NCBI RefSeq assembly: GCF_033095805.1
Contig: NZ_CP109901.1
Location: forward strand, 2,666,001 to 2,730,000
From: Serratia sp. UGAL515B_01
GTDB lineage: Bacteria; Pseudomonadota; Gammaproteobacteria; Enterobacterales; Enterobacteriaceae
Reading direction: 5' to 3'
DNA length: 64,000 nucleotides
Positions 42,366 through 54,770 of the stretch are shown piece by piece. The notes under the pieces were generated by a model. The model searched no databases, was not told the origin of the DNA, and saw only the letters and a list, made by a program, of their open reading frames with translations. Position 1 is the first letter of the stretch; every line of letters starts with the position of its first letter. The position numbers were made by a program, and so were the translations under genes.

Positions 42366-44213
42366 TCAACTAACCTGCAAACGCTCTGCCAGCCCGCTGC
42401 GGCGCTGGGTAGGGGTACGAATAGCGCTGATTAACACTTTCTCTGTAGCGTAAAGTGAAAGTCGTTTGCGCGCCCGAGTGATAGCGGTATAAACCAGTTC
42501 ACGAGTCAGCGCCGCGAGAAACTGATTAGGTAACACCAACGCCGTGTGCTCAAATTCTGAGCCTTGAGATTTATGTACCGTCATCGCCAAGGCGGTTTCA
42601 TGCGCTGGCAAACGGCTAGGCTGCACCGATTTAATGCTGCCATCAGGTAATTGGAAATACACTCGCAGATCGCCCCCCTCGTCTGGCAAAGCTATGCCAA
42701 TGTCGCCGTTAAACAATCCTAACGCACTGTCGTTGCGCCCAATCATGACCGGGCGACCTAAATACCAGCGCCCGGCTGGGCCGGGGTTACGCCGGATCAA
42801 CGCTGCGCGCTGTAAAGCATTTTCAATACGCTCGTTCAACCCGGCAACACCAAATGGCCCTTCACGCAGGGCACATAGCACTTGAAAACGACCGAATGCA
42901 GCCAGTACAGTAACCGCATCAGCACCTTCAATGACCTTAGCGAGATAGTCACGATAACCTTCAACACAAGCTTCCAACAGCTGTTGGTAATCTTCGGTCT
43001 CAGCCAATGGATACCAGGATACATCCTCATAACGCTCTTTCAAGACCGCCATAGCGCATTTACCGTCACCAGCATTAACAGCCAAAGCCAATTGACCAAT
43101 TCCAGAGGTCACATCAAACCGGTAGCTTTTGCGTAATAAGCAGAGGCTATCGCGCACGGCTGTACCAGCTGCAACCGCCTGCCCATGCAATGAGTAACCG
43201 GTCAAACGAGCCAGTTGCGCCGCACGCACCTCACTATACCCTTGTTCAGAAAAACGGCAGATATCACCCAACACAGCCCCTGCCTCCACCGAAGCCAACT
43301 GATCGCGATCGCCCAGAAAAATGACCCGCGCCTTGGCCGGTAAGGCGGCAATCAAACGTGCCATCATGGGTAAATCCACCATTGAAGCCTCATCGACCAC
43401 CAGCACATCCAAATGTAACGGATTACCCCGGTGGTGGCGCATACGTTGGCTATTGGGCTGCGCACCGAGCAAACGGTGCAAGGTTGAGGCTTCGGTGGGG
43501 AACAGTGCTCGTTGCTCTGGCGTTAACGGTAATTGGCGGCTGGCAGTACCCAGAGACTCGGTCAAGCGTGCCGCTGCTTTGCCAGTAGGTGCTGCAAGCT
43601 GGATACGTAAGCGCTCTCCTTCCCCCAACTGCACTAAGGCTGCCAGCAGTTTAGCCACGGTGGTAGTTTTACCAGTACCGGGGCCACCGGAGATCACCGC
43701 GATACGGCGAGTTGCCGCAACCGCAGCAGCAATTTTTTGCCAATCCGTCTCACCAACCGCTTCACCAAAAAGCTGGTCGAGGATGGAACGCAGTTGCACT
43801 TCGTCAATCATGTGGGGAACGCTGCCGCTGCTGATGAAATCGGCAATTTCACCCTCACTCTGCCACATCCGTTGTAAATATAACCGTTGCTGCCACAGTA
43901 CCAGCGGTGTTGCCATACTGCCATCGCTCACGGCAGGGCTTGCCATCAGACGCCGCTGCCAACCAGCAAGATCCAGTTGCCCACAAGCTTGCCATGCGGC
44001 CATTGCCAACTCGGGATAACGCCCCTGAAACAGGTTTTCCGGCAATAACTGTTCGAGCAGCAGACAAACATGACCTGCCCTCGCCTCCGCACTTAGACAA
44101 GCAGCTGCCAACAGGATTTCAGGCTGTTCATTACTTGCGGCCACTTGAGCAAACTGCACATCTAATGGACGTAGTATCCCCAGCGCCAGTGCCTGCTCCA
44201 AAATATCAATCAT
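42366..44213 (-). CDS. recD: Exodeoxyribonuclease V alpha subunit
   Basis: The 5'-3' helicase motor of RecBCD. I chose ATG 44213 ([20 protein letters not shown]), giving 615 aa (E. coli 608). Walker A is [14 protein letters not shown], Walker [11 protein letters not shown], and the C-terminal motif [13 protein letters not shown] is conserved. It overlaps recB by 4 nt (ATGA). The open frame upstream of 44213 lies inside recB. Confidence 0.96.
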   Translation of the reverse strand: MIDILEQALALGILRPLDVQFAQVAASNEQPEILLAAACLSAEARAGHVCLLLEQLLPENLFQGRYPELAMAAWQACGQLDLAGWQRRLMASPAVSDGSMATPLVLWQQRLYLQRMWQSEGEIADFISSGSVPHMIDEVQLRSILDQLFGEAVGETDWQKIAAAVAATRRIAVISGGPGTGKTTTVAKLLAALVQLGEGERLRIQLAAPTGKAAARLTESLGTASRQLPLTPEQRALFPTEASTLHRLLGAQPNSQRMRHHRGNPLHLDVLVVDEASMVDLPMMARLIAALPAKARVIFLGDRDQLASVEAGAVLGDICRFSEQGYSEVRAAQLARLTGYSLHGQAVAAGTAVRDSLCLLRKSYRFDVTSGIGQLALAVNAGDGKCAMAVLKERYEDVSWYPLAETEDYQQLLEACVEGYRDYLAKVIEGADAVTVLAAFGRFQVLCALREGPFGVAGLNERIENALQRAALIRRNPGPAGRWYLGRPVMIGRNDSALGLFNGDIGIALPDEGGDLRVYFQLPDGSIKSVQPSRLPAHETALAMTVHKSQGSEFEHTALVLPNQFLAALTRELVYTAITRARKRLSLYATEKVLISAIRTPTQRRSGLAERLQVS

Positions 44214-47200
44214 TGCCCGTTCCTCGCCTCTACCGTTTCGCCGCTGAAAAGACGGTCCATACCATCGACCAGCGCTTCTTCGGGACGGCAAGCAAAAATA
44301 CCGTTACCGGCATGCTCAGCATCAACACCACGTAAAAACAGATAAATTACGCCACCAAAATGACGGCTGTAATCATAATCAGCCAACCGATGCTTCAGAT
44401 AACGATGTAGCGCCAGGGTATAAAGCTGATATTGCAGATCGTAACGATGTTCGGCCATCGCACGTGCCATCGCCTGTTGGGTATAGGCACTGCTGCCTTC
44501 CCCCAGCCAGTTGGACTTGTAATCCAACAGGTAATACTTCCCTTGCCAGCGGAATACCAGATCGATAAATCCTTTCAGCATGCCCTGCACTCGCTGAAAG
44601 TCTAATTTCGGACATATTGCAGAAAGAGGATCGTAACGCTTTATCAGTTTATCAAGCTCACTGGCCTGTAACAGGCCGTTGATAGGAAGGTAAAACTGCA
44701 GTTCGGCTTGCCTGCTCTCGGCTGACAGAGCGCAAAGCGCTACCCCACTATCGTTTAGCGGCGTATTCAGTAACACATGCATCCAGTCGCGCAATACTGG
44801 CAACCAATGCTCTTCAAGCCCTTGCGTTTGCAACTGTTCTTGCAACCAAAGTTCGTCAATCGGCTTGGCAAAATCCAACATTTCCAACAGACTATGCAGG
44901 AAAGTCCCAGGTGCAGCACCACGTGGGAACGTATGGGGTGTTAGGGCAGGAACCATACCCTGCGCCTGCTCACCAATCGCATCAACATCCAAGCGCGGTA
45001 ACAGCTCCTGCATACTGCCTGAGCCCTGCTGTTGTAAGCCGGTATAACTGGTTACCCGCCAGAAATCCTGCATCTGCCGCGAGAACTGTTTAGCAGCCAG
45101 CGCAGCCGTTGATACCTGTGATGGTTGCCAGACATCTTCATCAGGGGCATCCACCAGCGACAGCGCGATATCTTGCGTTGCCAAGCGCCGTAAACAGTCT
45201 TCCAGATAGACAGCATCCCCCGCCTGGCCTGCTTGCACCAGATATCCCAGCGCACTCCGATGCAGATCGGTCTCTCCCTGCTTTTTACGCGTCCCATGGA
45301 ACAGCGGTGCAATACCAATGCTACAGTGATAAACCGAACGAGTCAGTGCCACATACAGCAGACGCAAATCTTCTGCCAATCGCTCCTCTTCTGCCAAGGC
45401 GATACTTTCTTCGTTGGCATTAAGATCCAACAACGCCTGGAACGTTTGGCGATCGTGGTAAATCCCTTGCTGTTGCTGACGGAAATTGCCGATAAAAGGC
45501 AACCATACCAGATCGAACTCCAGCCCTTTCGACTTGTGGATGGTAATCACCTGTACCAGATGGCGATCGTTCTCCAGTCGCAACTGTTGGTTATCCGCCT
45601 GACGGTTTGGCTGTGCGATCTGTTGTGCCAACCAGCGTACCAGAGCATGCTCACCGTCAAGTTGAGCAGAAGCCTCTTGTAACAACTCTCCCAGATGCAT
45701 AACATCCGTCAAACGGCGCTCCCCCCCGGGGCTGACCAGCAGATCCTCTGCCAAATGCCGCCGGGACATCACTTCACGTAACATCGGCAAGACCCCACGG
45801 CGTAACCAATGGGTGCGATATGCATCAAACTCATCGACTAATGCATCCCAGGCTCGCTCATTACGATTCAGCTCGTCCAATGTCAATGCATCCAGCCCCA
45901 GCAAGCTGGTCGCCATTGCACTGCGTAAAGTACGCTCCTGTTCTGGGGCCAAAACAGCCTGAAGCAGCCACAGCACGTCTTTGGCTTCTGGCGTATCAAA
46001 GACACTGTCGCGGTTGGAAAGATAAACCGAGGGGATAGCCAAAGCGCTAAGCGCATCTCGCACCAACGCAGCCTCAGCACGACTGCGTACGAGAATGGTA
46101 ATATTCGATGCTTGTACGGAACAGCGTTGTTCTCCAGCAACCAACCATGCCTTACCTGCCTGCCCAGCACTGAGCCAATCACGGATTTGTGAGGCACACT
46201 GGCGTGCCATCAGTTGTTGATAATCACTGACTCCAACGCCTTCCCCTTGCTGCAGCCAGAATTTCATCGCCGGTTGCGGTTTATTGAACAACTCAAAAAC
46301 CAGCCCCTGATTCTTAGGGGCAGCCGCAACATTGACAAAAGGGATCTGGCTGAACAGGAATGGTTTTTCAACCTGCGTAAATAGTCTGTTTACGCTGCTA
46401 ACCATCGCGGGGGATGAACGCCAGTTGGTTTCCAACGTATAGTGGGCGTCTACTTCTGACCGCGCTCGCATATAGGTAAAAATATCCGCGCCACGGAAAG
46501 CGTAAATGGCCTGTTTAGGATCGCCAATCAGTAGTAATGCGCATTCTGACCGACCAACATAAAGTTTTTGGAAAATACGATACTGCTGTGGGTCGGTGTC
46601 TTGGAATTCATCGATCATTGCCACCGGGTAACGCTGGCGAATAGCCAAAGCCAGTTGTTCACCTGAAGCACTTTGCAGTGCAGCATCAAGCCTGCTGAGC
46701 AAGTCGTCAAACCCCAACTCGGCGCGTTGCCGTTTTTCTTGCTGAATGGAATGACGAATTTCGCTTAGTGCCCGCGCCATAATCAAATCACGTAGCGTCA
46801 GCGGTTCAGAGAACAACGCATCAATTGCCACAAACAGACTGTGACGCGGTGCTTCACCTTTCTTGGTTTTCTCAAGTAACGCCGACTGGCGGAACTTTTC
46901 CAGCTCTTTAGGTAGCTGATAATCCTGTGTTTCCTGCGCTACCCACTCAGCGACTTTGTTAAGCCAGTTGGGCAAGTGTTTGCTGCTATAGCTGCGCTTA
47001 TCGACACCAGACTGGCTCACTAACGCTTCTAGCTCACTGGCTACCTCACGCCATTGCGCCTTAATGTCGTCAATGCGGGCAACAATCTGCTCATGACGCA
47101 TCAACACAGTTTCGTCGTCTTTTGGCGATTGACGCAAAACTGGCGATTCACCGTGCAGATAGCCAGAAAGATCTTTAAGCAACGCTTCCGGGCCATCCCA

Positions 47201-47761
47201 CTCTTGACTGACAGCGCGGGCAACACCGATCGGCAACGGGTAACAGTGACGTCGCCAGAAATCCGCGCAGGCCTGACGACGCAGCGGCAACTCATCTTGT
47301 ACCAGTGTCTGCTCAAACAGAATACCGGACTCGAATGCGTTATGTGTGAGCATGCGCTGACAGAAGCCGTGAATCGTGTAGATAGCCGCTTCATCCATCT
47401 GTCTCTCCGCAGCCAATAATTGCGCTGCGGCCTCAGACAAATCATCAATTTCCGCTATCAAAGCAGCGAACAGCGGATCTTTACTACAGCCACGTACGCA
47501 AGCAATACGTAACGCATGGATATTGCTGCGAATACGCCCACGCAGTTCCTCGGTGGCGGCCTCGGTAAAAGTCACCACCAGAATTTCTTCCACCGTCAGC
47601 GGCCGTGGAAAAGCAGCAGCCTGACCCAAACCTAGCAGCAAACGCAGGTAAAGTGCCCCGATGGTAAAGGTTTTACCCGTCCCCGCCGAGGCTTCAATCA
47701 ACCGTTCACCAAACAGCGGCAATGCCAATGGTTCTAGCCGTTGAGGAATGCACCCAGTCAT
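44210..47761 (-). CDS. recB: Exodeoxyribonuclease V beta subunit
   Basis: 3'-5' helicase and nuclease of RecBCD, and the RecA loader. 1183 aa (E. coli 1180). UvrD-type Walker [17 protein letters not shown] near residue 24, [13 protein letters not shown] as Walker B, and the C-terminal nuclease motif [10 protein letters not shown] with the Asp and Lys of the active site. It overlaps ptrA and recD by 4 nt each, showing tight coupling. Confidence 0.97.
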   Translation of the reverse strand: MTGCIPQRLEPLALPLFGERLIEASAGTGKTFTIGALYLRLLLGLGQAAAFPRPLTVEEILVVTFTEAATEELRGRIRSNIHALRIACVRGCSKDPLFAALIAEIDDLSEAAAQLLAAERQMDEAAIYTIHGFCQRMLTHNAFESGILFEQTLVQDELPLRRQACADFWRRHCYPLPIGVARAVSQEWDGPEALLKDLSGYLHGESPVLRQSPKDDETVLMRHEQIVARIDDIKAQWREVASELEALVSQSGVDKRSYSSKHLPNWLNKVAEWVAQETQDYQLPKELEKFRQSALLEKTKKGEAPRHSLFVAIDALFSEPLTLRDLIMARALSEIRHSIQQEKRQRAELGFDDLLSRLDAALQSASGEQLALAIRQRYPVAMIDEFQDTDPQQYRIFQKLYVGRSECALLLIGDPKQAIYAFRGADIFTYMRARSEVDAHYTLETNWRSSPAMVSSVNRLFTQVEKPFLFSQIPFVNVAAAPKNQGLVFELFNKPQPAMKFWLQQGEGVGVSDYQQLMARQCASQIRDWLSAGQAGKAWLVAGEQRCSVQASNITILVRSRAEAALVRDALSALAIPSVYLSNRDSVFDTPEAKDVLWLLQAVLAPEQERTLRSAMATSLLGLDALTLDELNRNERAWDALVDEFDAYRTHWLRRGVLPMLREVMSRRHLAEDLLVSPGGERRLTDVMHLGELLQEASAQLDGEHALVRWLAQQIAQPNRQADNQQLRLENDRHLVQVITIHKSKGLEFDLVWLPFIGNFRQQQQGIYHDRQTFQALLDLNANEESIALAEEERLAEDLRLLYVALTRSVYHCSIGIAPLFHGTRKKQGETDLHRSALGYLVQAGQAGDAVYLEDCLRRLATQDIALSLVDAPDEDVWQPSQVSTAALAAKQFSRQMQDFWRVTSYTGLQQQGSGSMQELLPRLDVDAIGEQAQGMVPALTPHTFPRGAAPGTFLHSLLEMLDFAKPIDELWLQEQLQTQGLEEHWLPVLRDWMHVLLNTPLNDSGVALCALSAESRQAELQFYLPINGLLQASELDKLIKRYDPLSAICPKLDFQRVQGMLKGFIDLVFRWQGKYYLLDYKSNWLGEGSSAYTQQAMARAMAEHRYDLQYQLYTLALHRYLKHRLADYDYSRHFGGVIYLFLRGVDAEHAGNGIFACRPEEALVDGMDRLFSGETVEARNGQ

Positions 47762-50655
47762 GGCATAGCGACTTCACGTGGCAGCGTTTTTTGCAGCGAA
47801 GATGCATTAGGATAAGTTACCCAGCCTTCACCCGGTGTCGCGAAGTCTGCTTTCTCTTGGTTGTTACCGCTCACCTGGGATAATACGGCTAACCCTTGTG
47901 GTTGTATTACCGCGTGATGGAAGTAATCTGCCAGTTTGCTTGGCGTCAGCGCCTCTACTTGAGCAATCAGCTTCTCCCGGGTATCAAAGGCAAAATTGCC
48001 ACGATCAAAATCGTTGCTGAAACGGCCAGCTTCCTCTCTCAGTGTTTGAGGACGCTGTTTTAGCTGATTGATCATTGCCTGTTTGTACTGGGTAAAATCT
48101 GAGTCACTTATCTCACGCAGACGCTTTTCAGTATTCTGGTAAAAATCTTGATAGCGTTGGTAAAGATAAGCTGGCTGTTTGCTATTGCTTTGTAACAGGA
48201 AAGCGATACCCCACTGGCGGCCAACAGGCTCTGCAAAAGCGAACACCGCATAACCAAGCTGTTCTTGCGTGCGCAGTTGGCTGTAGAACCAGGGCTGAAT
48301 GATCTGCCCCAACAAAGAGCTGTACGCCATGCTGGTAATTTCATCATAACCAATAGGTACGTACACTGCCGCCAACGCAGAGTCAGTACTGCTACCAGGG
48401 CGCTGCAGGTTGGCAAATTGGTTTTTCGCGATCACCACATTTTCACCATGCCACCAGTCAACGCCGGTACAACCCACACTATGCTTCAAAGAAGATGCCA
48501 GTGATTCGACCTGTTGCTTGCTCATATTTCCCACTACCAATAACTCTGGCGTGGCCCCAACTATCAAGCTATCGCGGTAAGCCAGAACATCTTTCAGCGT
48601 CAGGGTTTTCAGCACCTCACGACGTTCACTGCGTTCTGAATAAGGCACAGGGGAAAGCCCCCGCACCGGCTGGATCGCCAATTCATAAGCCTTACCTTTC
48701 TCCGCAGCATCCAACTGCTCCAGATACCATGATTTGGCTTGCTCAAATTGTTCTTCAGTTGAAGTAAAACTGGAGTATCCTTCAATCAGCGAAGTCAACA
48801 ACTGCGGTAAGCGCTGCGTAAAGCCATTGGCACTGAACATCAGACCGTTGTTAGAAGAAGTTGAAAAGTTAAGCCCCCCAACCGAAGCCTGATATCCCAA
48901 CTGATCGAGTGAGATCCCCGCCAGGTAATCCATTAAAGAAAAAAGAACCTGATTACGCGCAGAATCAAGGGTTTTAGCGTTACGGAAAGCCACCTTAACA
49001 TCGGCTTTAGGCTCATCAGAAAAATAGCGGCTCGGCATATATAACACCCTCAACCCAGGTTGATTTACCACTATTTCCGGTTTGCTGAGTTCACGTGAGG
49101 ACTTATTGAGGTTAAAGTCATCGGGAATATAGGGATTCGGCACAGGTAAAGAAAGCGTAATGCCTTGACCTAACCGCTGCCATTTATCAAAGCGCTCCGA
49201 GGTGATTTTCTCTACCTGATAGAGAGCATCAACAAAATAAGCCGTTTTATTATGCGGTTCATTAGGGCTGATAAACCAAATCCGTGCATTTTGCGGTGTC
49301 ATCTGCGCCAGACGCTGCGAAATGGCCTTCGGATCATAGCGGTCTGCAAGATAAGAGGCATCAAGCGTGTGCTGAACCGGCACCCGCAGCATAGTATCCA
49401 CTAACCACTCAATGTAGTTCATGTTGCGCGTAATCGCTGGATAACGAAAACCCAAATTCAGAACGCGAGCAATCTCATCAAAGTAACTTTGCTTAACCCC
49501 TTCTGTACGTAGCATTTGTAAATAGCTGAAGATGGCTGCAACCACTCGATCTCTTTCTGCCAGTCCTTTATCGGTCAATGAAACGCTAATAACGAATACG
49601 CCCCCGTTACGATCTACCATCGGATCGGCACCCGCGCTAATGGCATCAGCCAACCCTTGCTGTTGCAACCAGTCCGAAAGCGTATTCTTACTGCGGTTAC
49701 CAATCAGATAACTGATAAAGGTATCTGTTTTGCTACGAAATTCGGCGCTGTTATTATCAATCCGGAATTCAACTTTCAGCTGTTTCGTCGGCTGGGCTGG
49801 TACGTAATGAATAATGATGCCCTGTTGTTCGGGTGTGACCGCAGGTACAGTTATCGGTGGTACTTTAGCGTCGCGATTAGGTATACGACCAAAGGTTTTG
49901 GCCGCAAGCGCGGCTAGGTCAGGCAACGACTGGTTGCCATACAACACACCTACCATCAGATTGGCGGAATAATAGCGCTGATAAAAACCCGTCAATTCAT
50001 CATGAAGTTTGCTGCCAGGCTTATCTTTCAATGTCTCAAGATTACCCCCAGAAAAACGGGCACTAGGGTGGGCAGGATTGAGCGTTTCTGATCCAACCTG
50101 TGCCATACGCATGACATCACGGGAGCGTGCCATGGTTAATTCGGCATTGACCGCATTACGTTCACGATCGGCATTGTCGGGGTCCAGAATAGGTTCTGCA
50201 ATAGCATCAGCAAGGCGATCGACTGCCGAGTCAAATGCATTATTCTCCACTTCCAAATAATAAGCTGTGCGGTAAGAAGCGGTGCTAGCGTTATGGCTGC
50301 CGCCGTGTTTTTTCAGAAACTCAGCGAAGCTTTCGGGTTCTGGGTAACGCTTTGAGCCCATCAGCACCATATGTTCAAGGTAATGGGCCAAGCCAAGTTG
50401 GCTGTCAGGATTTTCCAACGAACCAACAGGCAACGCCAACGCAGCCAATGACTTGGGCGCTTTTGCATCGGAAACCAGCAACACGGTCATTCCATTCGTT
50501 AACGTGATTGCCTGATACTGACGTGGGTCACGTTCGCTTTTGTTGATTTTTTCCGCCAACGGTTGCCATCCTTGCGAAGCGAAGCTTAACGGAACCCAAA
50601 ACATAATTAATAACGCAAACCCGGTCATGCGGGCCAGCCATCTACGCATATCCAA
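47758..50655 (-). CDS. ptrA: Protease III (pitrilysin)
   Basis: Periplasmic zinc protease of small peptides such as insulin. 965 aa (E. coli 962). An N-terminal signal peptide ends near FASQ. The inverted zinc motif HYLEH lies in GLAHYLEHMVLMGS. Two starts are possible: TTG 50655, well spaced from AGGGG, or ATG 50649 two codons later, which gives MRRWLARM. Between recC and recB, as in E. coli, though unrelated in function. Confidence 0.95.
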   Translation of the reverse strand: MDMRRWLARMTGFALLIMFWVPLSFASQGWQPLAEKINKSERDPRQYQAITLTNGMTVLLVSDAKAPKSLAALALPVGSLENPDSQLGLAHYLEHMVLMGSKRYPEPESFAEFLKKHGGSHNASTASYRTAYYLEVENNAFDSAVDRLADAIAEPILDPDNADRERNAVNAELTMARSRDVMRMAQVGSETLNPAHPSARFSGGNLETLKDKPGSKLHDELTGFYQRYYSANLMVGVLYGNQSLPDLAALAAKTFGRIPNRDAKVPPITVPAVTPEQQGIIIHYVPAQPTKQLKVEFRIDNNSAEFRSKTDTFISYLIGNRSKNTLSDWLQQQGLADAISAGADPMVDRNGGVFVISVSLTDKGLAERDRVVAAIFSYLQMLRTEGVKQSYFDEIARVLNLGFRYPAITRNMNYIEWLVDTMLRVPVQHTLDASYLADRYDPKAISQRLAQMTPQNARIWFISPNEPHNKTAYFVDALYQVEKITSERFDKWQRLGQGITLSLPVPNPYIPDDFNLNKSSRELSKPEIVVNQPGLRVLYMPSRYFSDEPKADVKVAFRNAKTLDSARNQVLFSLMDYLAGISLDQLGYQASVGGLNFSTSSNNGLMFSANGFTQRLPQLLTSLIEGYSSFTSTEEQFEQAKSWYLEQLDAAEKGKAYELAIQPVRGLSPVPYSERSERREVLKTLTLKDVLAYRDSLIVGATPELLVVGNMSKQQVESLASSLKHSVGCTGVDWWHGENVVIAKNQFANLQRPGSSTDSALAAVYVPIGYDEITSMAYSSLLGQIIQPWFYSQLRTQEQLGYAVFAFAEPVGRQWGIAFLLQSNSKQPAYLYQRYQDFYQNTEKRLREISDSDFTQYKQAMINQLKQRPQTLREEAGRFSNDFDRGNFAFDTREKLIAQVEALTPSKLADYFHHAVIQPQGLAVLSQVSGNNQEKADFATPGEGWVTYPNASSLQKTLPREVAMP

Positions 50656-50783
50656 AATAAACCCCTTTTTCTTTTACTGTCAGGTTAATACCTGAAGTCT
50701 AGGCTGGGCCCCTTAATTACCGTATTGATGTCCGTTGGGTTTGGACTACGGAGGGGGACCGCCTAATACTCTGTACATAGCAA

Positions 50784-50923
50784 CGTAGTAGAAGTCATAC
50801 CCGTAAAATTATATGCTGCGCTTGCTTATCTTACGGTGATAAACACTCAACTCTACGTATCTACGACGTATTTCAAGCTAACCACCTAGCTACAGATTGA
50901 AAACAGCGGATAGATATCTGTAC
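50784..50923. repeat. Possible degenerate ERIC-type repeat (copy 5)
   Basis: In the 357-nt gap between recC and ptrA, the stretch from about GTCATACCCGTAAAA to CAGCGGATAGATATC resembles the ends of ERIC copy 2 (ATTGAAAACAGCGG against ATTGAAAGGCAGCG). The centre is not recognisable. No other feature is seen in 50656-51012. Confidence 0.35.
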
Positions 50924-51012
50924 GAGATATATGACCGGGGATAGCCGGAATGGTTGAGTATGAAGCAGCTTATTTTTATCATCCCTGAATAAAACAACAC
51001 TACAAAGAAACG

Positions 51013-54000
51013 TTACCCAAGGTTATGGCGTGCCAACGGTAACAGATAACGTTCGGTTTCATTTAGAATTTGCTCAAGGTATGTATTATCCATCTGCCGT
51101 AAAACGCGCTGTACATAGGGATCGGCTCCCTCCCCCGGTACCCGCTGATCCCCTTGCCAGGTTTGCAACAGTTTGGCACGCGCCTTGGCCTGCACAGCGT
51201 CATCCCAATCAATTTGCTGCGTTTCCGTCTGATAACACTGGCTCAACCATGACCAACCGCTTTTATTCAGCAACATCAACGGTTGTGACAAACCGCGACG
51301 GTATCCGGCAATCAATTCAGCTAACTGTTCATAAGCTTCTTCAGAAGAAAGCTTGGCATAACGCCATACTGAGTTATTGCGACCATATATGCGGCTTTCT
51401 CCCTGCCCCCCTGCACAGCAATACACCACATGTTCCAACCAAAGCGAAATACCGTCTACGGCTGAGAGTATGGCTGGGCGCCAACGCAGCAACCCATCCT
51501 GCTGGACCTGATGCAACCAGCCGGTAATGTGCATATCTGCGACATGAATATCCAGCTCCAAACTACCATTCTCCTGGCGTTGCTCGCGCACCAACTCAGC
51601 CAGTTCAGCCATTTCTTGCTGTTGTTTTTGCCAAAAAATTTCACCAAAAGCACCGTAGGGTAATTCACCGGATGCACGCACCCGCTGATATAATCGCGTA
51701 GCATCCTCTCCCTCAATCAACGTATTCAGTAATTGGTTGCTCAACTGATAACGTCTGAGATTATCAAGCGTAAAAGGCTCCTCTTCAGGCAGTTCAGTTT
51801 CCTCTAGAATAAAGTTAACCCCGAGACGAAGCTGAAAAAAAGCACGGATCGGATGACGATAAAAACGCAACAATTCATCTAGAGAAACCTCTGTTTTCTC
51901 TTCTACGGCTAACGGTTGATTAAATGAAAGATGAACGGCTCCGCGACCATCTGCGGCAGGTAACCATTCCGCAGCATAGCTCTGTTCCTCTGTTGCTGGC
52001 AGGAAGTTTTCAGCTGCAAACGGCATACGGGCATGCTGATTAAGCAAGTGCTCACCTACCCTTCGTGCACTGCTATCTGCATCAAGTTCTTCATCACCAG
52101 GCAAACAATAACTCTGCTCTAGGTATTCCAGCAATTCAGTGACCAGCACTGAGGGATAACGCTCACTGTTATCCTGAATAGAACGACCGATAAAACTGAT
52201 ATACAGCCGCTGTTGGGCAGAAAGAATAGCTTCCAGAAACAGGTAGCGGTCATCATCGCGACGACTACGATCGCCCCGTTTAATCTGCTGGGCCATCAGG
52301 TCAAAACCAAGCGGTGGCAGAGTTCGTGGATATACTCCGTCGTTCATCCCTAACAAACACACTACCTTGAACGGGATGGAACGCATAGGCATCAGAGTAC
52401 AGAAGTTGATTTGACCAGCAAGAAAACGCTGGCTGATACGTTGCTGATCGAGCCGAGCTGCCAGTTCATCGCGCAGCAACGTCAATGGCACCGCATTTGG
52501 ATAACGGGCCTCCAGACCAAAGCTGTTAACTCTCTGCCACAGATCTTCTATCAGTGCTAACGCTTCTTCTGTTTCTCCGTCTGCCTTAAAGAAGGTTTCC
52601 AACAATTGACGACACAGCGGCAACCATTCGGTCACAGGACGATCCTGGCTCAATATTTGCCGCCAACGGCTGAGTTGCGCCAACAAATCGGCCAACTGAC
52701 CAGCCAGTTCGGCTACCAGACCACTCGATTCATCGTAGGGCAATACCCCCTGCCACTCGCCGGCGTTACTGTCCATTGCATACCCGAGTAACATACGAGT
52801 AATACCAAATCGCCAGGTGTGCTGGCCTGTTGCTGGCAGATCAAGCTCGCGTACGTTTTCATCATCCAGCCCCCAACGCACCCCTGATTCCCCAGTCCAG
52901 CGCCGTAGCAACGTCAATCCTTCCTCCTGAATAGAGAAACGAGCCGCCAGCGCTGGCACATCCAACAATGCCAAAACCTGCTCTGAAGTGAAGCGGCTTT
53001 GTGGTAAATCCAGCAAAGAGATAAATGCCTGCAATGCAGGATGTGCCTGACGAGCTTTACGATCAGAAATAGCAAAGGGCAGATAACGCGCAGTTGGCGC
53101 ATTACCAAAAACAGCCTGGATATAGGGGGTATAACTGTCGATATCGGCGACCATGACAATAATATCGCGTGTTGTCAGTTGTGCGTCTTCAGCCAGCATG
53201 GAAAGCAACCGATCATGCAACACTTCAACCTCGCGCTGCGGGCTATGACAAGCATGAAAACTGAGTGAGCGATCAAGAGGATCAAGGCGACGTTTATTGT
53301 CACTGCGTTCCAACGTTGCTGGCGTTGTACCGATAACCGCATGATCCTCCAGCTCCAGCATGTCGTGTTGGATAGCATGCAGCAAGTTATCTGCCGGAAT
53401 ATCCACAAATGCATCGACTTCCTGTACCGCTTCCATCTGAGACAGCAGGTACAAATGATCACGCCCTAACTTACCCCATGAAGCCAACAGTGGATTACTC
53501 AACTGTTGTTCCCCCTCCGCATCAAACAAAGCGGCAGCCTGCTCCGGTTTGCGGAATAATCCCTGCTCGCGAGCCAGATGATAATGACGACGTTTGCGGC
53601 TCTGTAATCGTGCCAGAAAAGCATAGTCCTGAATGTCTCCCCAGTAGTAACGGCAAGGGTTGGTGAACATCAGATGAATATCAATATGCTTGCCAAGTGC
53701 CTGTAAGGCATCCAAATAGACAGGCGGCAAAGCGGAAATTCCGCAGATAAATACCCGTGTAGGTAAACCGGAGGGGCATTGAGTGGTACTTCCCAGCGTG
53801 TTGATAAAATGCTGATATAAATTGGCCCGGTGCCATTCCGGTTGACCAAGCTCATGGGTATACGCTACTAATCGTTGCCATAAAGGAGCCTGCCAAACCT
53901 GGGCCTCCGCCAATCCCTCAAGCTGTTCCCCTCGTTGCCAGCTTTCAAGCCACTGTGGACGGTAAACGAGGTATTGGTCAAAAAGATCAGCAACCCGTCC

Positions 54001-54384
54001 AGCAAGCTGGTGGATCTTACGCTTGTCACCATCATCACGCAGGTAATGCTGCAAAGGAGCAAACTCAGGCTGTACCAGCATCTCTGGCAACAACCACATC
54101 AACTTCCAGGTCATAGCGTCTTTGCTGAAGGCACTTTCTTTAGGTATCCCCGGTAATACCCTGGTAAACATCTCCCAGATAAATGTCGCTGGCAATGGGA
54201 ACAGGATATTGGCGGCAATACCAAATTGATCGGCCAGTTGCATCTGTAGCCATTGCGCCATACCAGGGCTCTGTACCAGCACGACCTCTTGCTGGAATGG
54301 ATCGGCCAAGGGCTCTCTGGCTATTAACGCACTCGTCAGCGTTTTTAACAAATCCAACTGATTGGAATGGTAAACCGTAAACAT
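51013..54384 (-). CDS. recC: Exodeoxyribonuclease V gamma subunit
   Basis: Chi-recognising subunit of RecBCD, with inactive helicase and nuclease folds. 1123 aa (E. coli 1122). It starts MFTVYHSNQLDLLKTL, and the MRSIPFKVVCLLGMNDGVYPR and FDLMAQQIKRGDRSRRDDDRYLFLEAI blocks are typical. It heads the recC-ptrA-recB-recD cluster after the pseudopilin genes. Confidence 0.97.
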   Translation of the reverse strand: MFTVYHSNQLDLLKTLTSALIAREPLADPFQQEVVLVQSPGMAQWLQMQLADQFGIAANILFPLPATFIWEMFTRVLPGIPKESAFSKDAMTWKLMWLLPEMLVQPEFAPLQHYLRDDGDKRKIHQLAGRVADLFDQYLVYRPQWLESWQRGEQLEGLAEAQVWQAPLWQRLVAYTHELGQPEWHRANLYQHFINTLGSTTQCPSGLPTRVFICGISALPPVYLDALQALGKHIDIHLMFTNPCRYYWGDIQDYAFLARLQSRKRRHYHLAREQGLFRKPEQAAALFDAEGEQQLSNPLLASWGKLGRDHLYLLSQMEAVQEVDAFVDIPADNLLHAIQHDMLELEDHAVIGTTPATLERSDNKRRLDPLDRSLSFHACHSPQREVEVLHDRLLSMLAEDAQLTTRDIIVMVADIDSYTPYIQAVFGNAPTARYLPFAISDRKARQAHPALQAFISLLDLPQSRFTSEQVLALLDVPALAARFSIQEEGLTLLRRWTGESGVRWGLDDENVRELDLPATGQHTWRFGITRMLLGYAMDSNAGEWQGVLPYDESSGLVAELAGQLADLLAQLSRWRQILSQDRPVTEWLPLCRQLLETFFKADGETEEALALIEDLWQRVNSFGLEARYPNAVPLTLLRDELAARLDQQRISQRFLAGQINFCTLMPMRSIPFKVVCLLGMNDGVYPRTLPPLGFDLMAQQIKRGDRSRRDDDRYLFLEAILSAQQRLYISFIGRSIQDNSERYPSVLVTELLEYLEQSYCLPGDEELDADSSARRVGEHLLNQHARMPFAAENFLPATEEQSYAAEWLPAADGRGAVHLSFNQPLAVEEKTEVSLDELLRFYRHPIRAFFQLRLGVNFILEETELPEEEPFTLDNLRRYQLSNQLLNTLIEGEDATRLYQRVRASGELPYGAFGEIFWQKQQQEMAELAELVREQRQENGSLELDIHVADMHITGWLHQVQQDGLLRWRPAILSAVDGISLWLEHVVYCCAGGQGESRIYGRNNSVWRYAKLSSEEAYEQLAELIAGYRRGLSQPLMLLNKSGWSWLSQCYQTETQQIDWDDAVQAKARAKLLQTWQGDQRVPGEGADPYVQRVLRQMDNTYLEQILNETERYLLPLARHNLG

Positions 54385-54413
54385 GAGGCTCCTTTAAACC
54401 GAAAAAGTGCACG

Positions 54414-54770
54414 TTACCGACTACAATACCATCGGCTGAGTTCAGCCCGTTGCTGCAGCGGCGTTTCTATTATTACGGCGTACCGAAGGCAAGACTGTAG
54501 GGCCATCAGGGTATCAACTTCGCTGCGCCAACCTAGCGGCAATGCCGAGCTATCGCCTGGCTTTTGTAAATTGGCATCAAGCATTTCCAACTGCAGGTGC
54601 GCCAGAGACCATGCCTGCTGATATTGCCATTGCCGTTGGAAAGACTGCAATAAAACCTGATGATAGTGCAACAGCCCCAGCAATGACACAGCGAACAACA
54701 GTGCAGCGATCAATACTTCCAGTAAACTAAAACCTTGTTGATGGCATCGCTTAGCCTGGTTATTCGACAC
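54414..54770 (-). CDS. ppdC: Minor pseudopilin PpdC
   Basis: 118 aa from GTG 54770. A short basic leader ends in CHQQG, then the type IV prepilin motif FSLLEVLIAALLFAVSLLG, with E at +5. The prepilin peptidase would cut G-F. Last of four such genes upstream of recC; the roles are unclear in E. coli, probably pseudopilus priming. It overlaps the end of ygdB by 11 nt. Confidence 0.9.
   Translation of the reverse strand: MSNNQAKRCHQQGFSLLEVLIAALLFAVSLLGLLHYHQVLLQSFQRQWQYQQAWSLAHLQLEMLDANLQKPGDSSALPLGWRSEVDTLMALQSCLRYAVIIETPLQQRAELSRWYCSR

Noticed and set aside
43321..44019. Open frame of 232 codons on the plus strand
   Set aside because: Antisense to recD, rich in Arg/Ser/Ala as expected for a shadow frame, with no motif.
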